This document shows, piece after piece, positions 32,401 to 39,885 of a DNA stretch of 40,686 nt. Location: positions 1 through 40,686 of the forward strand of contig ONCT01000024.1 of the NCBI GenBank assembly GCA_900316395.1, in the 5' to 3' direction. The DNA comes from an uncultured Lachnospiraceae bacterium (lineage in GTDB: Bacteria > Bacillota > Clostridia > Lachnospirales > Lachnospiraceae). Each line of letters begins with the position of its first letter. Positions within the stretch are counted from its first letter, which is position 1. Below the pieces are notes generated by a model, which saw only the letters and a program-made list of their open reading frames with translations, ran no database searches and was not told where the DNA came from. Made by a program: the position numbers and the translations under genes.

Positions 32401-35400
32401 TTATGGAGCAATGTAACCGGAACATCCGAATCAGCTACTGTCTTATATGTATTAAGGCGCTCTATTTGCTCATCAGGAAGAGCAAGGGCGTCGCGTACAG
32501 TTTGCGCTCCCTTACCGATTAGAGACAGAGTAGCTTTAAGCTGAGCGATGAAATTCTCAATAACTTCATCCTCAAACAGCTCAGTAGAATACTGCACCAT
32601 GAAGTGAAGACCCTTCTCCCCTTTTCTGATGACGATACCGATGTCGCGGCTCATCTTCTGAAGAGGTGCATGAAGCTCCACGCTAAGGCCATCCTTATCA
32701 TATGCAGGCGGATTCCACATAAAGTTCACGCTTACATCAAAGATTGGGCTGCGGGATTCATCACGTTGCTTTACAAATTCAGCTACAACATCCTCGAATG
32801 GCAGATGCGCACCATAAGTCGCATTTCTCACCGCGCTGCTTACACTATCAAGATAGTCTCTGATATCCTCGGAGCGCTTTGGTTTCACACGAACGGGAGC
32901 CGTATTGACGAACATACCTATCACGTCGTCTGCTTCCTCAGGGCGCATATTAGTAGGGATGCCAAGCACCACATCCTCTGAGGCAGTATATTTACCAAGC
33001 ACCATAGAGACGGCACTAAAAATCAGTTCAAACTCCGTCACACTGAAGCTTCGAGCGGTATCATCAAGTATCTTAAGCTGTGTGTTGTCATAATCGAAGC
33101 TGATTTCTCTGTCAGATAGCGGATGAACCCTAGGTCTCTTGCCCTTAAGTGGCATCTCATTCGTAGGAACGCCGTCTGAGAAAAGCTCGTGGTAGAAAGC
33201 CATACCGCTTTCGTATTTATCCTCCAAACTACCATCATAGAGGTCAGAAAGGTCGATTTCGCCAGGCATAATTTCGGCGCCCTCGATTCCTTCAATCAAT
33301 TCCTTAACAAATGTCTTAGCAGAGCCTCCGTCAAAAGCAATATGGTGAATTGCAAGATGCAGGATAACGCTGCCGTCAGCGACCTCATAGAGGGTTGGAC
33401 GGACAGGTATAGCCGCATTCAGATTGAATGGCTCAGCGTAGCTATCTACAATTGCAATGACCTCGTCGCGTGTCTTAGCTGTCTTTTCTGCAATCTCAGG
33501 CAGCTTATCAGAGAGAATGCGAACAGGCAGACCATTCTCCTCTCCATAATATGATGTAAAGGCTTCGTGTGCCTTAAATACAGCACTAAGTGATTGCTTT
33601 ACCGTCTCCATATCCGAGCCATTGATAATGACAGCAATATTGAGATTATAGACAGTAGAATCCTCATGCATCTTCTGTTCGAGATACATGCCGCGCTCCG
33701 AAGGAGTAAGGGGATAGATTCTCTCCTTTTTATCCTTCTTTTTGATTTTCTTGCTGCTGGCTTTCTGAATCAGCAGACGCTCAATCATGCGAGGAGTCTT
33801 CCCTGCAAATATGTCAGCAGTCTTAATCTTGTATACTCCGCACTGGGCCGATACCATGGCGCACTTAATTGAATCTCCGCCAAGAGCGAAGAAGTCGTCA
33901 TCGATACCTACATTTTCCACACCCAGCACACTCTCGAAAGCAGCACAAAGTGCTTTCTGCATATCCGTCTCTGGCGCAGCGTAATCATTCTTGAAAGCAC
34001 CTGTTTCAGGCTCAACCAAAGCACTTCTGTCAAGCTTACCGTTGGCATTGACAGGAAGAGCGTCAAGCTTAACAAAAAACGCCGGCATCATATAAGGCGG
34101 CAGCTTTTGTGCGATTTCTTCCTTAAGATCATTCTCGTATACAGGTTCTTTCTCCGTATAATAGGCAACAAGATAGACCTGGCCGTACTGGTTCTTAAAA
34201 TCCTTCAATGCGACATCGCGAATTCCTGGGAACTGTCTTATGATTGCTTCTATTTCTCCAGGCTCCACACGCTGACCGTTGATCTTCACCATCCAGTCCT
34301 TACGGTTCAGATATATGATATTGCCGTCCTCTCCCTTTTTGACAATATCGCCGGTCTTTAGTAGCTTCTCATAACCGTCCTCTTTGGCAAATGGATTGTC
34401 AACAAAGGTCTTAGCCGACTGTTCCGGGAGATTGATATATCCATCGGCAAATATACCTGCAAGACATAGCTCGCCTTCATCTGCCTCGTGGCCTTGTTCA
34501 TCTAAAATGTGCATACGAACATCACCAATCGGCTTACCAATCGGTGTATTACTGTAGGCTTTATCAATCTTGAAAAACATAACTGTAGCAGCAGACTCTG
34601 TCTGTCCATACATGACAAAAGTTTCAAACTTATCGGAATAGAAATTAGTCACGCGCTCACTTCCGGTGAAAACAGTGCGAAGACTGTCTCCCTTTGGCTT
34701 GAATACCTTCAGCATCTTCGGGCTAATGAAGGTACGGTTAATCTGATGCTCTTCAATGAAATCTGCTAGTAGATTCGGATCTCTTATGGCTTCAAAGGGC
34801 ATCAGATAAGCCGTAACACCTGTAACAAGAGGCGCGAAAACACCCTGTACCGATGCTACAAAAGTAAACGGCGCAGCCAATGCTACTCGTTTGGCATCTG
34901 CAGTTTTAACATCATTAATATAACGGAATACAGAATCAGATATACTTGCATGAGAATGAAGCACTCCCTTAGGCGTGCCTGTAGAACCGGATGTGTAGAT
35001 AGCAAGGGCTGGGTCTTTCAGATCTGGTATATCAAAAGATTCCAGTGGCTCCTCGCTTTCAATGTTCCTTAGAAATTTATCGTTGATTACCGCCTTGGCA
35101 TTGCAGTTTTCTCGTATAAACGCCCGGCGTTCCTCAGGATAGGTTGCTGACAGTGGCACAAATGCGCCTCCCGCCATCCAGACAGCGCACATTGCTGCAA
35201 CAAACTCTTTACATCGCATCATCTCGATACTGACAAAATCGCGTCTTGAAACTCCCATACGGACAAGTTTTCCTGCAATCTTACGCGCATATGTATCAAA
35301 TTCACTAAATGTATAACTGTTATTATCCCCTTCATCGACAATAATTGTCCTATCAGGAATCTCCTTGACATTCAATTGAATTCGGCTAAGTAAATCTTCC

Positions 35401-35402
35401 AT
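29493..35402 (-). CDS. Dimodular nonribosomal peptide synthetase with terminal reductase (A-T-C-A-T-R)
   Basis: NRPS of 1969 aa. Order: A1 (about 10-470; A3 YTSGSTGTPKG near 135, A10 NGKLDR), T1 (GGDS, S511), C (HHIAFDG 686-692), A2 (about 1030-1480; A4 FDMS with D1184, A10 NGKTD), T2 (GGTS, S1521), and a thioester reductase of the SDR type (TGATGFMG 1604-1611, Y1762 and K1766). Release by reduction predicts an aldehyde or alcohol. The layout resembles AusA of aureusimine/phevalin synthesis. A1 has Val (182) in place of the Asp that binds the substrate amino group, and YGQTE instead of YGPTE, so it may load a carboxylic acid. A2 lacks the residues normally before GSTGKPKG in motif A3. The start ATG 35400-35402 has GGAAGGG before it; an upstream in-frame ATG (35459) lacks one. 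No phosphopantetheinyl transferase is in the window. Confidence 0.94.
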   Translation of the reverse strand: MEDLLSRIQLNVKEIPDRTIIVDEGDNNSYTFSEFDTYARKIAGKLVRMGVSRRDFVSIEMMRCKEFVAAMCAVWMAGGAFVPLSATYPEERRAFIRENCNAKAVINDKFLRNIESEEPLESFDIPDLKDPALAIYTSGSTGTPKGVLHSHASISDSVFRYINDVKTADAKRVALAAPFTFVASVQGVFAPLVTGVTAYLMPFEAIRDPNLLADFIEEHQINRTFISPKMLKVFKPKGDSLRTVFTGSERVTNFYSDKFETFVMYGQTESAATVMFFKIDKAYSNTPIGKPIGDVRMHILDEQGHEADEGELCLAGIFADGYINLPEQSAKTFVDNPFAKEDGYEKLLKTGDIVKKGEDGNIIYLNRKDWMVKINGQRVEPGEIEAIIRQFPGIRDVALKDFKNQYGQVYLVAYYTEKEPVYENDLKEEIAQKLPPYMMPAFFVKLDALPVNANGKLDRSALVEPETGAFKNDYAAPETDMQKALCAAFESVLGVENVGIDDDFFALGGDSIKCAMVSAQCGVYKIKTADIFAGKTPRMIERLLIQKASSKKIKKKDKKERIYPLTPSERGMYLEQKMHEDSTVYNLNIAVIINGSDMETVKQSLSAVFKAHEAFTSYYGEENGLPVRILSDKLPEIAEKTAKTRDEVIAIVDSYAEPFNLNAAIPVRPTLYEVADGSVILHLAIHHIAFDGGSAKTFVKELIEGIEGAEIMPGEIDLSDLYDGSLEDKYESGMAFYHELFSDGVPTNEMPLKGKRPRVHPLSDREISFDYDNTQLKILDDTARSFSVTEFELIFSAVSMVLGKYTASEDVVLGIPTNMRPEEADDVIGMFVNTAPVRVKPKRSEDIRDYLDSVSSAVRNATYGAHLPFEDVVAEFVKQRDESRSPIFDVSVNFMWNPPAYDKDGLSVELHAPLQKMSRDIGIVIRKGEKGLHFMVQYSTELFEDEVIENFIAQLKATLSLIGKGAQTVRDALALPDEQIERLNTYKTVADSDVPVTLLHKLFESSAMENADKTALIAKDAVLTYRELNENANIVAHNLMERGVKTGDSVALLLPRESCFFACMFGVNKAGAAFIPCDPQYPADRINHIIEDSEASFIITTEDKLSDYPSDKAINVEDVMVGDNKENPDVAMSDSDGSTGKPKGVMLKHKGICNYLMPHPANVHMHYLKENISVYLSVTTISFDMSFKEHTAAFCNGKTLVFAAEDEMNDPRALSTLMEKHNVDCINATPSRLQQYIEYEPFRKQLSGCKMVMSGGEGYPMSLRDAIRKCSSDIRIFNTYGPTEITVSCNAADITNAEYVTVGRPILNYHEVIVDKFGDLAPYGVIGELYIGGIGVAKGYRNLPEKTAEAFVEYDNERMYRSGDYAKWDKNGNVHILGRLDNQIKLRGLRIELGEIQGLLAEQPHIKKAEVVIRKLNGQDNLCAYFTADTEIDVDELRGELKKHLTHYMVPTAYLQMNEMPITANGKTDINRLPDPVPVSFGEYVAPANATEEFFCESFKKALQLERVGATDDFFEIGGTSLIVTAVVLDASENGFEITYGDIFKYTTPRALAELFKDGEVHDTNRLFNFDDYDYTKINELLSGNTVEAFMAEPLRDVGNIMLTGATGFMGAHLLAEFLKHESGKAYCMVRKGSFDTARERLENIMFYYFGSDLEKEFAERVEVLNGDVTDYKYFEEMKELPIDTVFNCAANVKHFSNGTDIEDINVGGASNCVKLCREIGARLIHFSTVSVAGTTDDASKLSRKELDEQSLYFGQTLDNKYTSSKLMGERVVLEAAVEGLDAKVIRVGTLAARESDGEFQINFLTNNFMGRLRSYSMLGCFPYAMIENQVCMGPIDRSCEAFIKLAKTPRACCMFNAVNNHTLPLGDIIRQMNSSGSNIEFVEYEVFAKALNEAQKDPDKAKILSSMTAYMNTAHGKKISALPFNAHFTTQILARMGFFWNASNEKYVDDFINVLRGFLFFRKDNLKR

Positions 35403-35435
35403 ATTACCCTTCCTTTCGTGCGTATAATCATAGTA

Positions 35436-35444
35436 ATTATAGCA
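35436..35444 (-). promoter_or_regulatory. Possible internal extended -10 promoter for the NRPS operon
   Basis: Minus-strand TGC-TATAAT (-10 at 35436-35441) in the 64-bp gap between the phosphatase and NRPS genes, about 34 bases before the NRPS start. No good -35 is seen. It would allow expression of the NRPS genes independently of the phosphatase. Confidence 0.4.
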
Positions 35445-35466
35445 CAACATAACTGCCATTATTGAA

Positions 35467-37221
35467 TTAATCTTCCTCTACTTTACCCATATACTTTAAG
35501 CAAAGCATTGTAATATCATCGAACTGTTCTGCGCCATTAACGAATTCATTAACGTCTTCTCTTACGCCATTAATGACATCTTCAGGCGATTTATAAGGCA
35601 CCTTATTTAGAGCATTTTCCAGCCTCTTAATTTCATACATATCTCCGATAGAATTGTTAGCTTCAACAACGCCATCTGTATATAAGAATATGGTATCGCC
35701 AGATTCTAATTGTAATTCATTATCAGTGTAAACTTCCTTACCAAATGCCCCAAGTAACGCCCCATGCTTCTCCTTAGAAATTGCGAACTTACCATTACCT
35801 GTCATAATAGCAGGAGGCTCGTGACCAGCATTAGCGTATGTAATAACTCCCGAAGCAATATCAAGAATTCCCATCCATACAGTAACGAACATAAAGCTCT
35901 TATTACCTTTGCTTATTTCACAATTCACATCAGTAAGAATCTCCCCTGGGCTTCCACCACTCTCAGCTCGATACTTAATTAGAATCTTAGATGACATCAT
36001 AAATAATGACGCAGGAACTCCCTTTCCAGAGACATCAGCTATCAATATGCACAGATGATTGTCATCAATAAGGAAGAAGTCATAGAAATCACCACCTACC
36101 TCTTTGGCAGGGTCCATATTGGCATACAATTCGAATTCATTTCTATCTGGAAATGGCGGAAACTCACTAGGCAACATAGAGTTCTGTATATCGGAAGCCA
36201 TTCTCAGCTCAGTCTTTACCCTCTCTCTTTCTGATGTAATTCTTTCTAACTTATCAGCGCTATCTATGATACGCATCTGCATGGATTGTATATCCTGATA
36301 CAAATCCCCAATCTCATCATTAGACTGTACTGGATGCTTAATTACATCTTCCTTGGCAAATACATCATTTTTCGCAAATCCTGTAGCAGAGTCAGACAAC
36401 TGCTTGATTGGCTTCGTGATAAATTTCCTGGTCATGAACATACTTGCAATAATTGTAAGAATAATTAATACGATAATGAATAATGCGCTATTGAATATGA
36501 AGGAGTAACGCTCTGCAACTACATCATTCATATCAATATCTACCCCTACCTGGGCTACACTTACAAGCTCGTCACCAACGAAAGCTTCAATCTTTTCGCA
36601 GGCTGTACATAACCATTCTCCGTTGAATTGATATATTGTGGCCGGTATACGCTCATTACCTTTGTACTTAGCAAACTCCTCAATTGGAGGCTCTATTGTA
36701 CCAATATTTCTAAGACTCTCATCCGGGTCAATCAGATTATAAGTTACTCCATCTTCAACATATTGAATATATGCACTTTTTAAGCCAAATGTTTCTTTAG
36801 CACCCCTGAGATTATTATTAAAGAAATAATAATCATTATATAAACTTAGCAACTCCTTGTCTTCCTCAGTCATATTTTCAATACCTTGAGTCATAGGATC
36901 ACGTATGGGATAGGTGTTTCTCATCCAATCTTTAATAATCTCGTCATCATCTGCTTCGATTGCTCTTTGTCGAACTTCACGAAATTCATCAGTATTAAAG
37001 GTCTCCCATAAATACTGAATATCATCAAATGATACATACCCCTCTGATATAGCTGATGCAGCTCTTTCTACCTTGTCGAAATACAGGCTTTCTACCTCAT
37101 TGGAATATATGGTATATGAAATAGCAATAAGTCCAATTGAAACTATCAGAATGCTTGTGATTACTAAAATATTAAGCTTTAATCCAATGCTAATTCGCCT
37201 TCTTTTTTGTTCGTTCTCCAT
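35467..37221 (-). CDS. Membrane PP2C/SpoIIE-family phosphatase with extracytoplasmic sensor and HAMP
   Basis: Signal-transducing serine phosphatase (584 aa). TM1 at about 14-36, an extracytoplasmic sensor region 40-240 (possibly Cache-like, with one cysteine pair in WLCTACEK), TM2 at 241-263, HAMP at about 264-320, a short coiled coil, then the PP2C/SpoIIE domain from about 365 to the end. Metal-site motifs are KEVGGDFYDFF (D378), IADVSGKGVPA (D396), LYTDGVVEA and FDDITMLCL. Such enzymes dephosphorylate STAS antagonists and so start partner switching. It is upstream of the NRPS gene by 64 bp on the same strand and divergent from a STAS gene. Its base composition is more AT-rich than the NRPS operon. 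The ligand is unknown. Confidence 0.93.
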   Translation of the reverse strand: MENEQKRRRISIGLKLNILVITSILIVSIGLIAISYTIYSNEVESLYFDKVERAASAISEGYVSFDDIQYLWETFNTDEFREVRQRAIEADDDEIIKDWMRNTYPIRDPMTQGIENMTEEDKELLSLYNDYYFFNNNLRGAKETFGLKSAYIQYVEDGVTYNLIDPDESLRNIGTIEPPIEEFAKYKGNERIPATIYQFNGEWLCTACEKIEAFVGDELVSVAQVGVDIDMNDVVAERYSFIFNSALFIIVLIILTIIASMFMTRKFITKPIKQLSDSATGFAKNDVFAKEDVIKHPVQSNDEIGDLYQDIQSMQMRIIDSADKLERITSERERVKTELRMASDIQNSMLPSEFPPFPDRNEFELYANMDPAKEVGGDFYDFFLIDDNHLCILIADVSGKGVPASLFMMSSKILIKYRAESGGSPGEILTDVNCEISKGNKSFMFVTVWMGILDIASGVITYANAGHEPPAIMTGNGKFAISKEKHGALLGAFGKEVYTDNELQLESGDTIFLYTDGVVEANNSIGDMYEIKRLENALNKVPYKSPEDVINGVREDVNEFVNGAEQFDDITMLCLKYMGKVEED

Positions 37222-37255
37222 ACCATTTCTCCTATATATCTAATGAACGTTTTGT

Positions 37256-37284
37256 ATTATATCATTTAATTTTCAGTCTTTCAA
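37256..37284 (-). promoter_or_regulatory. Promoter of the phosphatase gene (and probably the NRPS operon)
   Basis: Minus-strand -35 TTGAAA (37279-37284), 17-bp spacer, -10 TATAAT (37256-37261), about 35 bases before the start codon. Near-consensus housekeeping promoter, divergent from the STAS promoter. Confidence 0.75.
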
Positions 37285-37300
37285 TTCAAGATGTGGGACA

Positions 37301-37329
37301 TTGATTTTTCCAGAATCCTATTATATAAT
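37301..37329 (+). promoter_or_regulatory. Promoter of the divergent STAS gene
   Basis: -35 TTGATT (37301-37306), 17-bp spacer, -10 TATAAT (37324-37329), about 41 bases before the start codon, which has AGGAGG at 37357-37362. Its -35 is 16 bases from the -35 of the divergent phosphatase promoter. Confidence 0.78.
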
Positions 37330-37370
37330 TACGATTAATTAATTCTATCTACTATTAGGAGGACACGCTG

Positions 37371-37679
37371 ATGTCAGATACAGCTTTTATTAAAGATGAA
37401 AATGTACTAACAGTAAAGCCATCTGGTCGATTAGACACAGTTACATCGCCTGCATTAGAGAAGGAAATGCAACCATACTTTGGCGATGCAACTGATATAA
37501 TAATGGATTTCGAGAAAGTAGAATACATATCTTCTAGCGCTATGCGTGTTATTTTGGCAGCAAGCCACGAAATGTCACGTAAAGACGGTTCATTTAAGGT
37601 AATCAATGTAAATGATAAAATCTATGAAATCTTCGAAACAGTTGGTTTCTTAAACATGATTGAAATTGACAAGAACTAG
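37371..37679 (+). CDS. STAS anti-sigma factor antagonist, monocistronic
   Basis: Second STAS-domain protein (102 aa). The loop KVEYISSSAMRVIL has three serines (S54-S56) where antagonists are phosphorylated. It is transcribed from a near-consensus promoter, divergent from the membrane phosphatase, which is its likely phosphatase. It has AGGAGG 8 nt before the ATG. Its stop codon TAG shares the palindrome CTAG with the stop of the convergent NHLM transporter gene (4-bp overlap). It differs from the operon-borne STAS in sequence and composition, so the two probably have separate or competing ATPase partners. No cognate ATPase of its own lies next to it. Confidence 0.92.
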   Translation: MSDTAFIKDENVLTVKPSGRLDTVTSPALEKEMQPYFGDATDIIMDFEKVEYISSSAMRVILAASHEMSRKDGSFKVINVNDKIYEIFETVGFLNMIEIDKN

Positions 37680-39874
37680 TTCTTATCACCAGTAACCTCA
37701 AGTCGTTGTCTTTCTACCATTTCAGCAAAATAACCATTTTGTTCGATTAGTTCATCATAGTTTCCTTCTTCGATTATATGCCCATCATCAAGAACGAGTA
37801 TGCGGTCGCAATGACGAATAGTTGACAGACGATGTGCAATAATAACTCTTGTACATCCCATATTATCAAGGGCATTAGACACCTGTTTTTGTGTCTTATT
37901 ATCAAGAGCACTTGTGGCCTCATCAAACAGAAGTACCTTAGGCTTAGGTGCAACTGCTCTTGCAATCATCAATCGTTGCTTCTGTCCACCTGATACTCCA
38001 CCTTCACCTTCTGATACTACAGTCTGCATTCCCATAGGCATAGAACGAATATCATCTGCAATTCCCGCAATCTCGGCGGCTTCCCAGGCATCTTCTAATG
38101 GTAATCCTGGCGCTGTTAGAGTTATATTAGAATATATATCTCCCTGAATCAGTCCACTTTGTTGCATAACACTACCAATCTTACGGCGAAGTGTTACAAC
38201 ATCAATGCTCTCTAGATCCTTATTGTCGTAGTATATTGTTCCCTTCTCAGGCTTCTCGAATCCAAGCAGCAGTCGCATAAGGGTAGACTTGCCGCATCCA
38301 GTTCTTCCAACAATTGCAACATATTCACCTGACTTAATTCTAAGTGACAAATCCTTAAGAACATAAGGAGAATCCTGGTCATATCTAAAGCTTACATGTT
38401 CAAGCTCTATTCCACCTCTAATATTTGTTACAATCTCTTTATCGTCCTGAGTCTCAGGCACCGTCTTGAGAAATGGCTCTGCAATCTCAAGAATGGGTCT
38501 TATCTGCGCTGCCGACTGGGCAGTACTCGCAAGCAAAGTAAATGCACCCATAAGCGAGCCATAAGCCGATATAAATGCAAAATATGAAGACTGATTAAGT
38601 CCACTAGCTGCAGAAAAATAATATAGAACAATAGTAGCTACAAGTGATATTCCAGTTGTAATAGCCCCATTTATCCTAATGAATAGTGGAGCATTGAAAG
38701 TAAGCTCGGCTTCATCTGCATATTTGCCCATCCACTTAGCGAAGACTCTCTTCTCAGAACCAGATAACTTAATCTTCTGAATTCCAGAAATAATTGAATA
38801 ACTCATACCTGATTCCTTAGCTGTTCTATCCATAGACTCTCTGCTTATTCTTACCTGTACAACTGTAGTAATTATAGAGAATCCAACTGTAATTAGAACA
38901 ATAACAATTGAAGGTATCACAAGTGTTGGCGCGAATCTAAAAATCTGAGTTACATATAACAGAGATGTTATACTTGTAAGGCTAGTTTTCATAACTATAC
39001 CCATAAGGATTGAACACAACTGATTAACTGACATAGCACGATTCTTAAGCTCCCCTGGGCTATATTTTCTAAAAAAGTTCACAGGAAGAGACATAAGTCG
39101 CATCATCATAGATGACGAAACTCCAATAGATGTCTTAATCTCTATTCTGTTAGTTAGCATTCCACTTACTGTAGATAGAAGCTGTGATGATATGGAGACG
39201 CATATTATACATATAGCAATTCCAATTAGAGCATTGCCACTTCCACTATTAAGAACTGGCCCTGTCAAAGCCTTCGTAAGTCGGGGTATAATTAATCCAA
39301 CTCCTGACAGTGCAAGTGTAGCAATGATAATCATAGCGATATCGTTGCCTGATATGCAGCCTCCCATAAATTTAAGCAAGTCACGAATCCCTAATTCCTT
39401 CTGAGGTAATGGTCGATAGAAGCATATAGCTTCTGAATCGATAAGTTTTTCTGTCTTAGAGTTTAGCTTGCACATTTGTCCTGTGGCAGCATCCTTATAA
39501 TAATAGCCACTGAATCTCCTTGGAAGAAGTGCTACTGGTCTTCCATCTTCCTTAAAGAATCCTAATATGGGACCATAGGAATCTTTGTACCATCCCTTCT
39601 TAAGTTCTATGTCACGACGCATAATCCCATGTGGACGCAAGGAATAATCTAATCTCTCATTAATGCCCTTCACATTATTAGGCACCTCTATAGGCTTGTA
39701 ATGATAGTACTTAAGTATATCATCAATTGCATCCTTAGAAGTAATCCAATCAGCGCCCATGCGTCTGGCATTTCTCTCCCCCATGACAACGCCCATAACT
39801 CGAATATAGGAATCATCAAGGAGCTGATCATCAACTTCTCGTCGATTGTAGATTTGTTTTTCAAACCAACCCAT
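37676..39874 (-). CDS. NHLM-type bacteriocin export ABC transporter, permease/ATP-binding protein
   Basis: ABC exporter half (732 aa) of the NHLM (nitrile hydratase leader microcin) group. The N-terminal region of about 170 residues is a cytosolic domain typical of the second NHLM ABC protein and has no C39 peptidase. Six transmembrane helices follow (about 180-450, with FRKYSPGELKNRAMSVNQL), then the ATPase with Walker A GRTGCGKST (523-531), signature VSGGQKQRL (about 626), Walker B VLLFDEATSALD and the switch IIAHRLSTIRHC. It starts 11 bp after the neighbouring ABC gene. It would export a double-glycine-leader peptide after cleavage by that partner. The cognate peptide may be beyond the window or the peptide encoded at 26041-26433. 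Confidence 0.88.
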   Translation of the reverse strand: MGWFEKQIYNRREVDDQLLDDSYIRVMGVVMGERNARRMGADWITSKDAIDDILKYYHYKPIEVPNNVKGINERLDYSLRPHGIMRRDIELKKGWYKDSYGPILGFFKEDGRPVALLPRRFSGYYYKDAATGQMCKLNSKTEKLIDSEAICFYRPLPQKELGIRDLLKFMGGCISGNDIAMIIIATLALSGVGLIIPRLTKALTGPVLNSGSGNALIGIAICIICVSISSQLLSTVSGMLTNRIEIKTSIGVSSSMMMRLMSLPVNFFRKYSPGELKNRAMSVNQLCSILMGIVMKTSLTSITSLLYVTQIFRFAPTLVIPSIVIVLITVGFSIITTVVQVRISRESMDRTAKESGMSYSIISGIQKIKLSGSEKRVFAKWMGKYADEAELTFNAPLFIRINGAITTGISLVATIVLYYFSAASGLNQSSYFAFISAYGSLMGAFTLLASTAQSAAQIRPILEIAEPFLKTVPETQDDKEIVTNIRGGIELEHVSFRYDQDSPYVLKDLSLRIKSGEYVAIVGRTGCGKSTLMRLLLGFEKPEKGTIYYDNKDLESIDVVTLRRKIGSVMQQSGLIQGDIYSNITLTAPGLPLEDAWEAAEIAGIADDIRSMPMGMQTVVSEGEGGVSGGQKQRLMIARAVAPKPKVLLFDEATSALDNKTQKQVSNALDNMGCTRVIIAHRLSTIRHCDRILVLDDGHIIEEGNYDELIEQNGYFAEMVERQRLEVTGDKN

Positions 39875-39885
39875 TGTCTTTCCTC

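Noticed and set aside
35403..35459. An NRPS start 19 codons upstream of the chosen ATG.
   Set aside because: The extra residues are unlike any NRPS start and lack a ribosome site, while ATG 35400-35402 has GGAAGGG directly before it.
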